The position numbers were made by a program, and so were the translations under genes. This document shows, one piece after another, positions 19,426 through 28,600 of a stretch of 64,000 nucleotides of DNA. This stretch comes from Brenneria sp. hezel4-2-4. Lineage in GTDB: Bacteria > Pseudomonadota > Gammaproteobacteria > Enterobacterales > Enterobacteriaceae. Location of the stretch: positions 372,001-436,000 of the forward strand of contig NZ_JABJXS010000003.1 of assembly GCF_013155275.1 (NCBI RefSeq), read 5' to 3'. The notes beneath the pieces are model-generated. The model worked only from the letters and a program-made list of their open reading frames with translations, was not told the origin of the DNA and did not search any database. How positions within the stretch are numbered: the stretch's first letter is position 1; each line of letters opens with the position of its first letter.

Positions 19426-20467
19426 TGATGCTCGTATCCTCATTGTTGATGACGAAGCGGCGAACCTCAAGGTGCTGGAAAAGCTGTTGTCCAGCGAAGG
19501 CTATTGCCGTCTGGTCAGCGTTCAGGATCCGCGCCTGGTGCTGCGTACCTATTTGGAAGCCCGCCCTGATCTGATCCTGCTGGACATTAATATGCCGCAT
19601 ATCGACGGCTACCAACTGATGCAGCAGTTGAAAATGTTGCACGATCCGCTGTTGCCGCCGATCATGGTGCTGACGGCGGAGCACGGGCGTGAGCGGTTGT
19701 TGAAAGCGCTGAGCGCCGGGGCGCGGGATTATGTCAATAAACCTTTCGATCGCACCGAACTGCTGATGCGGGTGCGTAACCTGCTTGATGCCCATCTGGC
19801 TCATCGGCTGATATACGAACAGAACGATGTATTGGAAAAGATGGTTCGCCTGCGCACCCGGGAACTGCTTGACACCCGTCTACAGGTGGTGCGTCGCCTT
19901 GCCCGGGCGGCGGAATACCGTGACAGCGAAACCGGCCGCCATATTATGCGCATGAGCCATACCTGCGCATTGCTGGCGCGCCAATTGGGATGGAGCGAAA
20001 GCGACGTCGAACTGATTCTGCATTCCAGCCCAATGCATGATGTGGGGAAAATCGGTATTCCGGATGCGATCCTGCTCAAGCCTGACAAACTTAACGCCGC
20101 CGAATGGGAAGTCATGCGGCAGCACACGGTTATCGGCGCCGAAATATTGGCCGGCGACGATTCCCAGCTTATGGTGATGTCTCGCAATATCGCGCTGACG
20201 CACCATGAAAAATGGAATGGCGATGGTTATCCCGGCGGTTTGTCGGGGGAGGATATTCCGTTGCCGGGACGTATTGTCGCCGTGGCGGATGTGTTCGATG
20301 CGCTGGTTTCAGAACGCCCTTATAAGCCGGCCTGGCCGCATGAGCAGGCTATTGATTATATCAAGGCGCAATCAGGCTCTCATTTCGATCCTGAGGTGGT
20401 CAGCGCTTTTATGGATATTCTGGATGGTGCCATCAGAATCCAGGAGATTTATCGTGAAGCCGTGTGA
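19409..20467 (+). CDS. Response regulator with HD-GYP c-di-GMP phosphodiesterase domain
   Basis: The 352-residue protein joins an N-terminal receiver (VDDEAANL; Asp59 in LLDINMPHIDGY; conserved Lys in NKPF) to a C-terminal HD-GYP domain. The catalytic HD pair is HDVGKIGIPD (His210, Asp211). The GYP motif is intact in GDGYPGG (273-275), and HHEKWNGDGYP and ADVFDAL complete the metal-site pattern. It is therefore predicted to hydrolyse c-di-GMP, like RpfG. Its start overlaps the hybrid kinase, so the kinase is the likely phosphodonor. Targets are not evident. Confidence 0.92.
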   Translation: MMNKHNDARILIVDDEAANLKVLEKLLSSEGYCRLVSVQDPRLVLRTYLEARPDLILLDINMPHIDGYQLMQQLKMLHDPLLPPIMVLTAEHGRERLLKALSAGARDYVNKPFDRTELLMRVRNLLDAHLAHRLIYEQNDVLEKMVRLRTRELLDTRLQVVRRLARAAEYRDSETGRHIMRMSHTCALLARQLGWSESDVELILHSSPMHDVGKIGIPDAILLKPDKLNAAEWEVMRQHTVIGAEILAGDDSQLMVMSRNIALTHHEKWNGDGYPGGLSGEDIPLPGRIVAVADVFDALVSERPYKPAWPHEQAIDYIKAQSGSHFDPEVVSAFMDILDGAIRIQEIYREAV

Positions 20468-20470
20468 GGA

Positions 20471-20506
20471 TTAAAAATCAGGCGCACCCGGGCGGGTGTG
20501 CGCCTG
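20471..20506 (-). terminator. Terminator between the HD-GYP gene and purN
   Basis: A long inverted repeat, CAGGCGCACCCG/CGGGTGTGCGCCTG (20479-20506, one bulge region), is followed on the minus strand by ATTTTTAA. It serves purN and may stop the convergent HD-GYP transcript as well. Confidence 0.7.
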
Positions 20507-20516
20507 ACCGTATACG

Positions 20517-21155
20517 CTATTCGGCGGCATAACCCTGCGGGGGAATGCGCACGCCATCCAGCCAGGCCTCGTTTTCCCGCATGATCAGCCGACCGGAAAG
20601 GAACCAGCCAACCACCATCGGGTAAATAGTATGCTCCTGCGTCTGAACGCGTTCCTTCAGGCTTTCTTCCGTATCATCGCTGAAAACCGGGACTTTGGCC
20701 TGGAGAATTAACGGCCCGCCGTCCAGCTCATCCGTTACGAAATGCACGGAAGCGCCGTGTACGCCATCGCTATTTTCCAGCGCCTTGCGGTGCGTGTGCA
20801 GCCCCGGATATTTCGGCAACAGCGAGGGGTGGATATTGAGCATTTTACCCGCGAACTGCGCGACAAAAGCGGGGCTGAGGATCCGCATATAGCCCGCCAG
20901 CACGATGAGCTCCGGTTCATACTGCTCGATTTCCTGCGCCATGGCGGCATCATAGGCGTCCCGATCGGCAAATTCTTCCGGGCTGACGACATGCGTCGGT
21001 ATGCCCGCATCCTGCGCTCGCTGTAAGCCCGGGGCTTCAGGATTATTGCTGAACACTGCCGCTATCTTTCCTTTAATGCGTCCGCGCTTGCCGGCGTCAA
21101 TCAACGCCTGCAAGTTGCTTCCCTGACCTGATAGCAAGATAATGATGTTTTTCAT
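20517..21155 (-). CDS. purN: Phosphoribosylglycinamide formyltransferase PurN
   Basis: The 212-residue GART uses 10-formyl-THF to formylate GAR in purine synthesis. The N-terminal LLSGQGSNLQAL binds phosphate of the substrate. The catalytic Asn-His-Asp set is visible in MLNIHPSLLPKYPG and later HFVTDELDGGP. The start codon overlaps the purM stop (TGATG), the usual purMN operon arrangement. Confidence 0.96.
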   Translation of the reverse strand: MKNIIILLSGQGSNLQALIDAGKRGRIKGKIAAVFSNNPEAPGLQRAQDAGIPTHVVSPEEFADRDAYDAAMAQEIEQYEPELIVLAGYMRILSPAFVAQFAGKMLNIHPSLLPKYPGLHTHRKALENSDGVHGASVHFVTDELDGGPLILQAKVPVFSDDTEESLKERVQTQEHTIYPMVVGWFLSGRLIMRENEAWLDGVRIPPQGYAAE

Positions 21156-22192
21156 CAGTTAATGACCACTGTGTCTCCGGCGTCGGTTTGCGTAATGACG
21201 CCGATTTTCCATGCGCTTTCGCCACTGTCGTTCAACAACGCAACGGCCTCATTTGCCTGCTCGGCCGGCAGTGCGATAATCATACCCACACCGCAGTTAA
21301 AAGTGCGATACATTTCGTGACGGCTGACATTACCGGCCTGTTGCAGCCAGTTAAATACCGCCGGCCACTGCCAGCTTGATTCGTCAATCGCAGCCTGCAT
21401 GCCTTCCGGCAATACGCGTGGGATATTCTCCCAGAAACCGCCGCCCGTCAGATGAGAAATAGCGTGAATATCCACCTTTTCAATCAGCGACAGAATGGAT
21501 TTCACATAGATTTTCGTCGGCGCCAGCAGATGGTCGGCCAGTGATTTGCCTTCCAGCGTCACCTGCTCCGGATCGGCTTTGCTGACTTCGAGAATTTTGC
21601 GTACCAGCGAGTAGCCGTTTGAATGCGGGCCGCTGGACGCCAGAGCAACCAGCGCGTCGCCTGAGCGCACTTTACTGCCGTCGATGATTTCCGATTTCTC
21701 GACCACGCCCACGCAGAAACCGGCGACGTCATAATCTTCGCCGTGGTACATGCCCGGCATTTCCGCCGTTTCGCCGCCCACCAGCGCACAACCGGATTGC
21801 TTACAGCCTTCTGCGATACCGGTAATCACGCTGGCCGCGGTGTCGACATCCAACTTGCCCGTTGCGTAGTAATCGAGGAAGAATAAGGGCTCTGCGCCTT
21901 GAACGATCAGATCGTTAACGCACATGGCGACCAGATCGATACCAATGGTATCGTGACGTTTAAGGTCCATCGCCAGACGCAGCTTGGTGCCGACTCCGTC
22001 AGTGCCGGAAACCAGAATCGGTTCGCGGTATTTTTGCGGTAAGGCGCACAAGGCGCCGAAACCACCCAGGCCTCCCATGACTTCCGGGCGACGGGTCTGT
22101 TTCACTACACCTTTGATACGATCCACCAATGCGTTGCCAGCATCAATATCCACGCCTGCGTCTTTATAGCTGAGAGAGGTTTTGTCGGTCAC
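21155..22192 (-). CDS. purM: Phosphoribosylformylglycinamidine cyclo-ligase PurM
   Basis: This 345-residue AIR synthetase closes the imidazole ring in purine synthesis. Typical segments include [29 protein letters not shown] and [12 protein letters not shown], followed by [14 protein letters not shown] chose the GTG at 22192 ([13 protein letters not shown]), which gives the same length and N-terminus as E. coli. The longer reading frame to 22234 lacks family support. A PurR-type operator lies about 115 bases upstream. Confidence 0.96.
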   Translation of the reverse strand: MTDKTSLSYKDAGVDIDAGNALVDRIKGVVKQTRRPEVMGGLGGFGALCALPQKYREPILVSGTDGVGTKLRLAMDLKRHDTIGIDLVAMCVNDLIVQGAEPLFFLDYYATGKLDVDTAASVITGIAEGCKQSGCALVGGETAEMPGMYHGEDYDVAGFCVGVVEKSEIIDGSKVRSGDALVALASSGPHSNGYSLVRKILEVSKADPEQVTLEGKSLADHLLAPTKIYVKSILSLIEKVDIHAISHLTGGGFWENIPRVLPEGMQAAIDESSWQWPAVFNWLQQAGNVSRHEMYRTFNCGVGMIIALPAEQANEAVALLNDSGESAWKIGVITQTDAGDTVVIN

Positions 22193-22293
22193 TGCGGAGT
22201 CCCCACGGAGGTTACAATTTGTGGTTAAAAACAAGTTATGGTTAACACAATCTGTAGTTCAAAACGATGGTGGTTCAACCATGAAGCGCGCTA

Positions 22294-22322
22294 ATTCTAA
22301 CAGCGTGAGCAAACGTTTGCGA
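22294..22322 (-). promoter_or_regulatory. purMN promoter with PurR operator
   Basis: Bases 22307-22322 contain GCAAACGTTTGC, the core of the PurR box. On the minus strand a TAGAAT (-10 like, 22294-22299) lies 17 bases from a poor -35 that falls inside the operator. Repressor binding would therefore cover the promoter, as known for pur genes. Confidence 0.75.
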
Positions 22323-22424
22323 GCGATGTGTCGCCGGGTTTCCATTTTTCCTTATCGTTGGTAATTTCCCTTGCCGGTTGATCTGGATCAGGCTTAAATC
22401 GTATGCGGCTCAGTCAAAAAGCGG

Positions 22425-22444
22425 TATAATCCGGCGATTTTTTT
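22425..22444 (+). promoter_or_regulatory. upp promoter with GA-T7 initial transcribed region
   Basis: A consensus TATAAT (22425-22430) is followed 6 bases later by GATTTTTTT (22436-22444), the predicted start. In E. coli the upp and codBA promoters initiate at such G-A-T-tract sequences and are controlled by UTP-dependent reiterative transcription. No good -35 is visible. High UTP is predicted to favour slippage and low upp expression. Confidence 0.7.
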
Positions 22445-22475
22445 ATGCCGGGCGTCCTGCCTCCACCCTGCGGGC

Positions 22476-22496
22476 CGCCGCAAGCGGCGTTTTTTT
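22476..22496 (+). terminator. Attenuator-like terminator in the upp leader
   Basis: Stem CGCCG/CGGCG with a CAAG loop (22476-22489) is followed by seven T (22490-22496). It lies between the predicted upp start point and the gene, so transcripts must read through it to express upp. It also falls inside a 22-codon ATG frame (22445-22513). Confidence 0.65.
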
Positions 22497-22525
22497 GTCC
22501 GTCCACTGCTTAGGGGAGAATAATG

Positions 22526-23152
22526 ATGAAGATCGTCGAGGTGAAACACCCGCTCGTCAAACATAAACTGGGCCTGATGCGTGAGAACGAGATTAGTACA
22601 AAACGTTTCCGTGAGTTGGCCTCCGAAGTGGGGAGTTTATTGACCTATGAAGCCACGGCCGATTTAGCCACCGAGAAAGTGACCATTGACGGTTGGTGCG
22701 GCCCGGTTGAAGTCGATCAAATCAAGGGCAAAAAAATTACCGTGGTGCCGATCCTGCGCGCCGGTTTGGGAATGATGGACGGCGTGCTGGAAAATGTGCC
22801 CAGCGCCCGTATCAGCGTTGTCGGCATCTACCGTAATGAAGAGACGCTGGAGCCGGTGCCGTATTTCCAAAAGCTGGTTTCTAATATTGAAGAACGTATG
22901 GCGCTGGTGGTCGACCCGATGCTGGCGACCGGCGGCTCGATGATTGCCACCATCGATCTGCTGAAAAAAGCGGGTTGCCGGAGCATTAAGGTGCTGGTGT
23001 TGGTTGCCGCGCCTGAAGGGATTGCGGCGCTGGAAAAAGCCCATCCGGACATAGAACTGTACACGGCGTCGATTGATAAAGGTCTAAATGAGCATGGTTA
23101 CATCATGCCGGGCCTGGGCGATGCGGGCGATAAAATATTTGGTACGAAATAA
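22526..23152 (+). CDS. upp: Uracil phosphoribosyltransferase Upp
   Basis: The 208-residue enzyme salvages uracil with PRPP to give UMP. Features include [23 protein letters not shown]-like [10 protein letters not shown], and the PRPP-binding loop [12 protein letters not shown] chose the second ATG of ATGATG, which matches the E. coli N-terminus MKIVEVKHP and is better spaced from GGGGAGA. uraA follows after 214 bases with a terminator between. Confidence 0.96.
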   Translation: MKIVEVKHPLVKHKLGLMRENEISTKRFRELASEVGSLLTYEATADLATEKVTIDGWCGPVEVDQIKGKKITVVPILRAGLGMMDGVLENVPSARISVVGIYRNEETLEPVPYFQKLVSNIEERMALVVDPMLATGGSMIATIDLLKKAGCRSIKVLVLVAAPEGIAALEKAHPDIELYTASIDKGLNEHGYIMPGLGDAGDKIFGTK

Positions 23153-23157
23153 TAAGC

Positions 23158-23185
23158 AGCCGACTTAATTAGTCGGCTTTTTTTT
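23158..23185 (+). terminator. Terminator after upp
   Basis: An 8-bp perfect stem AGCCGACT/AGTCGGCT (23158-23178) with a TAATT loop is followed by a run of eight T. It is a strong intrinsic terminator; uraA expression would require readthrough or its own promoter. Confidence 0.88.
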
Positions 23186-23366
23186 GCGGCGGGCCTTCAG
23201 ACTCGCCGCTCTGCGGTTCGGCGGAGCCGCATCTGAATAACAACGACACCATGCAGCACGGAACAATGCTGCGCCGCTACCGCGGCGCGGGATAAGTCTG
23301 GCTGTAATAACCGGCGCGGGAGTTTGCCCGCAGACCACAAATAGCCATGTTACAGAGGATACAAAG
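23186..23366 (+). promoter_or_regulatory. G/C-rich structured leader upstream of uraA
   Basis: The spacer contains several inverted repeats, notably GCAGCA/TGCTGC (about 23252-23271) and GCGCCGC/GCGGCGC (about 23271-23288). The uraA ATG has AGAGGA 7-8 bases upstream. No coding frame is supported. No clear promoter was identified. Confidence 0.4.
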
Positions 23367-24659
23367 ATGACTCGTCGCGCCATCGGGGTAAGTGAACGGC
23401 CACCCTTGTTACAAACCATACCGCTGAGCTTCCAACATCTGTTTGCGATGTTTGGCGCCACCGTGCTGGTGCCGATCCTGTTCAAAATCAACCCGGCGAC
23501 CGTATTGTTGTTTAACGGTATCGGGACGTTGCTCTATTTGTTTATCTGTAAAGGGAAAATCCCGGCCTATCTGGGATCCAGTTTTGCCTTTATCTCGCCG
23601 GTACTGCTGCTGTTGCCGCTGGGCTACGAGGTCGCGCTGGGCGGTTTTATTATGTGCGGCGTGCTGTTCTGTCTGGTGGCGCTGATTGTCAAGAAAGCCG
23701 GGACAGGCTGGCTGGACGTGCTGTTTCCGCCGGCGGCGATGGGCGCTATTGTTGCCGTTATCGGCCTGGAGCTGGCTGGCGTGGCCGCCGGCATGGCCGG
23801 ATTATTGCCCGCCGACGGCGCCTCTGTGGATACCACGGCCGTCACCATCTCATTGACCACGTTGGCGGTAACGATCCTCGGATCGGTGCTGTTTCGCGGT
23901 TTTCTGGCGATTATCCCAATTTTGATTGGCGTACTGGCGGGTTATGCGCTGTCGTTTGCCATGGGCGTAGTGGATTTTACCCCCATTAGCCAGGCGCACT
24001 GGTTTGCGCTGCCGACCTTCTACACCCCGCGTTTCGAGTGGTTCGCCATTCTGACTATCTTGCCGGCGGCGCTGGTCGTCATTGCCGAGCATGTCGGGCA
24101 TCTGGTGGTCACGGCCAACATCGTGAAGAAAGACTTAATGCGCGAGCCGGGGCTGCACCGTTCGATGTTCGCCAACGGTATTTCCACCGTGCTGTCGGGC
24201 TTCTTTGGTTCAACGCCCAATACCACCTACGGTGAAAATATCGGCGTACTGGCTATCACCAAGGTATACAGCACCTGGGTTATCGGCGGCGCGGCGATTC
24301 TGGCGATCCTGCTGTCCTGCGTCGGGAAACTGGCGGCGGCGATCCAGGCGGTGCCTGTGCCGGTAATGGGCGGGGTGTCGTTGCTGCTGTACGGGGTCAT
24401 TGGCGCTTCCGGCATCCGTGTGCTGATCGAATCCAAAGTAGACTACAACAAGGCGCAAAACCTGATTCTAACTTCGGTTATCCTGATCATCGGCGTCAGC
24501 GGCGCGAAAGTTCATCTGGGGGCGACCGAGCTGAAAGGCATGGCGCTGGCGACGATTGTCGGTATCGGCATGAGTCTGCTGTTCAAGGTTATTAGCCTGT
24601 TCCGCAAAGAAGAAGTGATTCTTGATGCGCCGGATGAAGAAGAAACGGCGCAGCGTTAA
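23367..24659 (+). CDS. uraA: Uracil permease UraA
   Basis: The 430-residue NCS2-family transporter has about 14 hydrophobic segments. It starts with the conserved PLLQTIPLSFQHLFAMFGATV. The substrate-site segment around IAEHVGHLVV and the GFFGSTPNTTYGENIG motif are typical of UraA uracil/H+ symport. It works with Upp: uptake followed by phosphoribosylation. Confidence 0.96.
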   Translation: MTRRAIGVSERPPLLQTIPLSFQHLFAMFGATVLVPILFKINPATVLLFNGIGTLLYLFICKGKIPAYLGSSFAFISPVLLLLPLGYEVALGGFIMCGVLFCLVALIVKKAGTGWLDVLFPPAAMGAIVAVIGLELAGVAAGMAGLLPADGASVDTTAVTISLTTLAVTILGSVLFRGFLAIIPILIGVLAGYALSFAMGVVDFTPISQAHWFALPTFYTPRFEWFAILTILPAALVVIAEHVGHLVVTANIVKKDLMREPGLHRSMFANGISTVLSGFFGSTPNTTYGENIGVLAITKVYSTWVIGGAAILAILLSCVGKLAAAIQAVPVPVMGGVSLLLYGVIGASGIRVLIESKVDYNKAQNLILTSVILIIGVSGAKVHLGATELKGMALATIVGIGMSLLFKVISLFRKEEVILDAPDEEETAQR

Positions 24660-24704
24660 GGTGATTTCTACCGATGGCGGATTTTACTCTCCGCGCCGTT
24701 TTAT

Positions 24705-24738
24705 CCTGTTGCGGGGCGTTTGCGACGCCCTCAACAGG
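24705..24738 (+). terminator. Hairpin after uraA
   Basis: Nested stems CCTGTTG/CAACAGG and GGGCG/CGCCC form one long hairpin 45 bases past the uraA stop. The T-run is interrupted (GCTGGGTTT), so termination may be partial. Confidence 0.6.
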
Positions 24739-24795
24739 GCTGGGTTTCTGTGATAGACTCAGTTCGTTTTCCTGCCAGTCTTGCTTGAGGTGATT

Positions 24796-25497
24796 CTGAA
24801 CACGCCGGCACAGCTTTCATTGCCACTCTATTTACCGGATGACGAAACGTTTGCCAGTTTCTATCCGGGAGAAAATGCGTCTCTCCTTGCCGCGCTTACC
24901 GCGGCTTTGCATCAGGAGCACGGCAGTTATATCTATTTCTGGTCGCGGGAAGGGGGCGGGCGCAGTCATCTGTTGCACGCGGCCTGCGCTGATTTATCCC
25001 GTCATGGTCAGGCTGTCGGCTATGTGCCGCTGGATAAACGGGCCTATTTCGTGCCGGAAGTGCTGGATGGCATGGAACAACTGGCGTTGGTCTGCATCGA
25101 TAATATCGAGTCAATCGCCGGTGATGAAGCCTGGGAAATGGCGATGTTCGATCTCTATAACCGCATTCAGGAAGCCGGACATACCCGCTTGTTGATCACC
25201 GGCGATCGTCCTCCCCGTCAGCTTAATCTGCATTTGCCCGATCTTTCCTCACGGCTCGACTGGGGGCAGATTTATAAGCTCCAGCCGTTGTCGGATGAAG
25301 AAAAAGGCGAAGCGTTGCAACTGAGGGCGAAACTGCGAGGATTCGAACTGCCCGAAGACGTCAGCCGTTTTCTGCTTAAGCGTCTGGATCGTGAAATGCG
25401 CACGTTATTTATGACGCTGGATCAGCTTGATCACGCGTCAATCACCGCCCAACGCAAACTCACCATTCCGTTTGTAAAAGAGATCCTCGGGTTGTAA
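24796..25497 (+). CDS. hda: DnaA inactivator Hda (CTG start)
   Basis: The 233-residue AAA+ DnaA-like protein works with the DNA-loaded sliding clamp to stimulate ATP hydrolysis on DnaA (RIDA). The N-terminal clamp-binding motif QLSLPLYL is present. A modified Walker A region ([15 protein letters not shown]), Walker B-like CIDNIE, and the arginine-finger region [11 protein letters not shown] follow. No ATG fits. The CTG at 24796 gives [13 protein letters not shown], exactly the E. coli start, with GAGGTG just upstream. A TTG at 24781 would add five residues and overlap the ribosome-binding site. Confidence 0.93.
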   Translation: MNTPAQLSLPLYLPDDETFASFYPGENASLLAALTAALHQEHGSYIYFWSREGGGRSHLLHAACADLSRHGQAVGYVPLDKRAYFVPEVLDGMEQLALVCIDNIESIAGDEAWEMAMFDLYNRIQEAGHTRLLITGDRPPRQLNLHLPDLSSRLDWGQIYKLQPLSDEEKGEALQLRAKLRGFELPEDVSRFLLKRLDREMRTLFMTLDQLDHASITAQRKLTIPFVKEILGL

Positions 25498-25511
25498 TCG
25501 GAACGTCTTGT

Positions 25512-25868
25512 TTACAGTATTTCCAATACCTGTTCGGGCGGACGGCCAATCCGCGCCTGTTGATCGACAACCACGATAGGGCGTTCAATCAATTTGGGGT
25601 GATCGACCATGGCTTGAATAAGCTGTGTTTCGGTCAGCGTGCTCCGGGCAAGATTCAACTGCCGATAAATCTCCTCCTTCTGCCGCATCAGTTGGCGTGC
25701 GCTGGTCAAACCAAGCTGATGAATCAAACGCGTCAGCGTTTCGGCATCGGGCGGCGTTTCCAGATACAACACCACCCGGGGCCGGATGCCGCGCTGTTCC
25801 AGCAGCGCCAGCGTTTCCCGGCTTTTGGAGCAATGCGGGTTATGGTAAATGGTTACGTGTTCGGTCAC
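25512..25868 (-). CDS. yfgD: ArsC-family arsenate reductase-like protein YfgD
   Basis: The 118-residue protein has the ArsC thioredoxin-like fold with the nucleophilic Cys in IYHNPHCSKSRETL (Cys13). The RPIVVV segment with its Arg is also present. It matches E. coli YfgD, whose physiological role as a glutaredoxin-dependent arsenate reductase is not firmly shown. It lies downstream of bepA, as in E. coli, with a 26-base gap. No ars operon partners are nearby, so arsenic resistance is uncertain. Confidence 0.88.
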   Translation of the reverse strand: MTEHVTIYHNPHCSKSRETLALLEQRGIRPRVVLYLETPPDAETLTRLIHQLGLTSARQLMRQKEEIYRQLNLARSTLTETQLIQAMVDHPKLIERPIVVVDQQARIGRPPEQVLEIL

Positions 25869-25894
25869 GGTCAGTCATCCTCAATTATCTGGCG

Positions 25895-27358
25895 TTAGGT
25901 TTTCTGGTACTGCTGGAAACGCTGCTGAAGCTGGCGTAGCTGATCGATTCGGGCGTCATAGCGCGCCTGCTCCAGACTGCCGAGTTTTACCAGTGAACTG
26001 GCATTGCTCAGCAAACGAATGGACTGATCAAGCTGTCCGTTTAGCGCCAGACTTTCCGCCCTGGCGGATAACTCTTCCGCCCGCGATCCCTGTGCGGCGG
26101 ACGCCTGCGCCAGTAAATCCCAGCCGTTGGGATCGTCAGGGTGGGCGTAAGTATAGCGATAGAGAATTCTGCTCGCCGCCGCAGGCTGTTTTCCCTCAAC
26201 GTAGGCGTTCGCCAGATTGAGCTGGAGTACGGGATTCGTCTGTGCGCCCGGCGTGTTTTGCAGCCGGGCGATCGCCTGCGCGGCGCGGTTTTGCCCCAGA
26301 TCGATGTCGGTCATCAAATCCAGAAACCACGGATTGTCGGAAGCCTGATTCAACAGCGGTTGCAACACATTCCGCGCTTCATCGTATTTTTTGGCCTGAT
26401 AAAAACGGATCGCCTGACCGTATTTGGCCGCCAATTGTTCACGTACGTTGCCTTTCGCCCAGGCGTCCAGCAAGTCATCGCTCAGCGGCCTGTTCGCCGA
26501 ACCATACATGCCGAAAGTACGTACTTTGGCAAACAGGAAATCCTGGGATGATTGCATCGGGCTGGAGCGCATCTGGTTGGCCCGGTTACGCGCATCGGAC
26601 AACCGGCTTTCCGGCAAGGGGTGAGTGAGCAAAATTTCCGGCGGTTTCGATGTATATCGTGATTGATCGGCTAATTTTTGCAGGAAATTCGGCATGGCCT
26701 GCGGGTCGAAGCCGGCGCGCTGCAACACCTGAATGCCAATGCGATCCGCTTCCTGTTCATTACCCTGGGTAAAGGTAATCATCCCCTGTTGCGCGCCGGC
26801 CATGGTGCCGCTCAGCGCGGCCATACCCAGTTGCGGGTTGGCCATCGCCAGCAGAATGGAACCCAGCGCGCCTACCCAGGTCAGCGGCGCGCTGCGCTGT
26901 TGCGACTCCATGGCTCGGGCCAGATGGCGTTGCGTCACGTGCGAAATTTCATGCGCCAGAACGGAAGCCAGCTCGCTTTCGTTATCCGCATAGTGAAATA
27001 AAGCCGAATGGAGCACCACGTTGCCGCCAAAAAAGGCGAAGGCGTTGATGTCATCATTGCGGATCAGGAAAAAATGAAAAGGCGTGCGTACGGAATCGGC
27101 CTGCTTTACCAGACGATTTCCGAGTTGGTTGATGTAATTGGACAGCAGGGGATCGTTAATCAGCGGCGCGCCTGAGCGTAGCTGACGGACATAAAAATCG
27201 CCCATGGCCAGTTCCTGATTGATACTGAGCGTGCCGCCGGCGGTGGTGCCGATATCCGGCAGCCGATCCTGGATCTCGGCCTGAACGGGAAGCGTATTAC
27301 CGGTCAGCATCGTCCCTAACAGAACGGCAATGACCGTTTTTCTTAACCGACTAGACAT
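25895..27358 (-). CDS. bepA: Periplasmic beta-barrel assembly-enhancing protease BepA
   Basis: The 487-residue precursor has a signal peptide, then an M48 metalloprotease domain with [10 protein letters not shown] (zinc HEXXH) and the downstream zinc Glu in [10 protein letters not shown]-terminal half of TPR repeats follows. The family promotes LptD maturation and degrades misassembled outer membrane proteins at the BAM complex. The ATG at 27358 gives the same length as E. coli BepA; a TTG four codons upstream is unlikely. A single His in TPLPESRL-like [11 protein letters not shown] corresponds to the regulatory His switch. Confidence 0.95.
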   Translation of the reverse strand: MSSRLRKTVIAVLLGTMLTGNTLPVQAEIQDRLPDIGTTAGGTLSINQELAMGDFYVRQLRSGAPLINDPLLSNYINQLGNRLVKQADSVRTPFHFFLIRNDDINAFAFFGGNVVLHSALFHYADNESELASVLAHEISHVTQRHLARAMESQQRSAPLTWVGALGSILLAMANPQLGMAALSGTMAGAQQGMITFTQGNEQEADRIGIQVLQRAGFDPQAMPNFLQKLADQSRYTSKPPEILLTHPLPESRLSDARNRANQMRSSPMQSSQDFLFAKVRTFGMYGSANRPLSDDLLDAWAKGNVREQLAAKYGQAIRFYQAKKYDEARNVLQPLLNQASDNPWFLDLMTDIDLGQNRAAQAIARLQNTPGAQTNPVLQLNLANAYVEGKQPAAASRILYRYTYAHPDDPNGWDLLAQASAAQGSRAEELSARAESLALNGQLDQSIRLLSNASSLVKLGSLEQARYDARIDQLRQLQQRFQQYQKT

Positions 27359-27560
27359 AACGGAAGCCAACCTTTATCAACAACCAACATTGAAGCGCTT
27401 TGATAAGCATCTTAGACAGCAGCGGCGCACAAAGAAATATTTATACAGGAAAATCGTGGAGCAGACCGGGAATATCCTTTGTCCGGCGCGCAGGAAGGAC
27501 AATGAGGCAACCGGTACTTTACTAGGCAAAGCACCGGCGATATCGCCAAAACGAAACAAC

Positions 27561-28028
27561 TCAGGCGGTTTTCAGGTAGTCCAGAACGATGTCATGGTGG
27601 TTGCTGGTTTTGAAATCATCAAACACCTTTTCCACTTTGCCATTTTCATCAATCAGGAAGCTGATGCGGTGAATACCGTCATAGGTTTTCCCCATAAACG
27701 TCTTTTCGCCCCAGACGCCGAATCCTTCTGCGACCTGATGGTTTTCGTCAGATAACAGCGTGAAATTCAACAACTCTTTTTCGGCAAAGCGGGACAGTTT
27801 TTCTGGTTTATCGGTGCTGATCCCGATAACCTCGACGCCATATTTTTTCAGATCGTCCATATTGTCACGCAGACCGCAGGCCTGAACGGTACACCCCGGT
27901 GTCATGGCTTTGGGGTAAAAATACACCAAGACTTTCTGTCCCTGGAAGTCGGTTAAATTTACTTGTTCGCCATCCTGGTCGGGCAAGCTAAATTTCGGTG
28001 CCATATCACCGGCTTTCAGTGTGTTCAT
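27561..28028 (-). CDS. bcp: Thiol peroxidase Bcp (BCP-type peroxiredoxin)
   Basis: The 155-residue atypical 2-Cys peroxiredoxin has the peroxidatic Cys and a resolving Cys five residues later in TPGCTVQACGLRD. It reduces hydroperoxides using thioredoxin. The ATG at 28028 starts two bases after the gcvR stop; a GTG directly upstream is an alternative. The gcvR-bcp adjacency is the same as in E. coli. Confidence 0.95.
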   Translation of the reverse strand: MNTLKAGDMAPKFSLPDQDGEQVNLTDFQGQKVLVYFYPKAMTPGCTVQACGLRDNMDDLKKYGVEVIGISTDKPEKLSRFAEKELLNFTLLSDENHQVAEGFGVWGEKTFMGKTYDGIHRISFLIDENGKVEKVFDDFKTSNHHDIVLDYLKTA

Positions 28029-28030
28029 CA

Positions 28031-28600
28031 CTACTCTCCGTCTTTTTCTTCATGCTGTGGATAGTTCACAACGCTAATACTGCCTTGCGCGTGCAGTTCT
28101 GTACATAGCTGATAAAAGGCTGGCTCAATAATTGAACCATCCAACGTGGCAGGGCTGTGCGCGGTGATCTGAATATACAACTGCGGCGGTTGTTCCCCCT
28201 TGGCTGGTTGAGTTTTAGAGACTAATTCAGCAATGTTCATTTGATGAGAGTCAAACAGATCGGTAAAACGCTCAATAATGTGCGGTGAGTCCGCCACATC
28301 CACTTTGACCCAAACGGTGGACGGCATTGGCGGCCGGGCCTGCGATTCCGTTCGTTTCATCACGATCAATAAATCCATCTCCGCCCCTTTTAGCGGCAGG
28401 GTGGATTCGATCAGCGTAATGGCGTTCCAACTCCCGGAAAGCAACATGATAAAGGTAAATTCTTCACCCAACATGGCAAGACGGCTATCTTCTATATTAC
28501 AGCCGCAACTGCTGACGTGGCGGGTAATCGCGTTAACGATTCCTGAGCGATCGGCTCCCACGGCGGTGATAACCAGATAGTGTTCTTGTGAGCTAGGCAA
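28031..28600 (-). CDS. gcvR: Glycine cleavage system transcriptional repressor GcvR (TTG start)
   Basis: The 189-residue protein has two ACT domains: YLVITAVGADRSGIVNAITR at the start, and VDVADSPHIIERFTDLFDSH from about residue 95. In E. coli it binds GcvA and blocks activation of gcvTHP when glycine is low. The reading frame extends upstream to 28663, but the TTG at 28600 has AGGAAG 7 bases before it and gives the E. coli length. It is co-oriented with bcp, 2 bases apart. Confidence 0.88.
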   Translation of the reverse strand: MPSSQEHYLVITAVGADRSGIVNAITRHVSSCGCNIEDSRLAMLGEEFTFIMLLSGSWNAITLIESTLPLKGAEMDLLIVMKRTESQARPPMPSTVWVKVDVADSPHIIERFTDLFDSHQMNIAELVSKTQPAKGEQPPQLYIQITAHSPATLDGSIIEPAFYQLCTELHAQGSISVVNYPQHEEKDGE

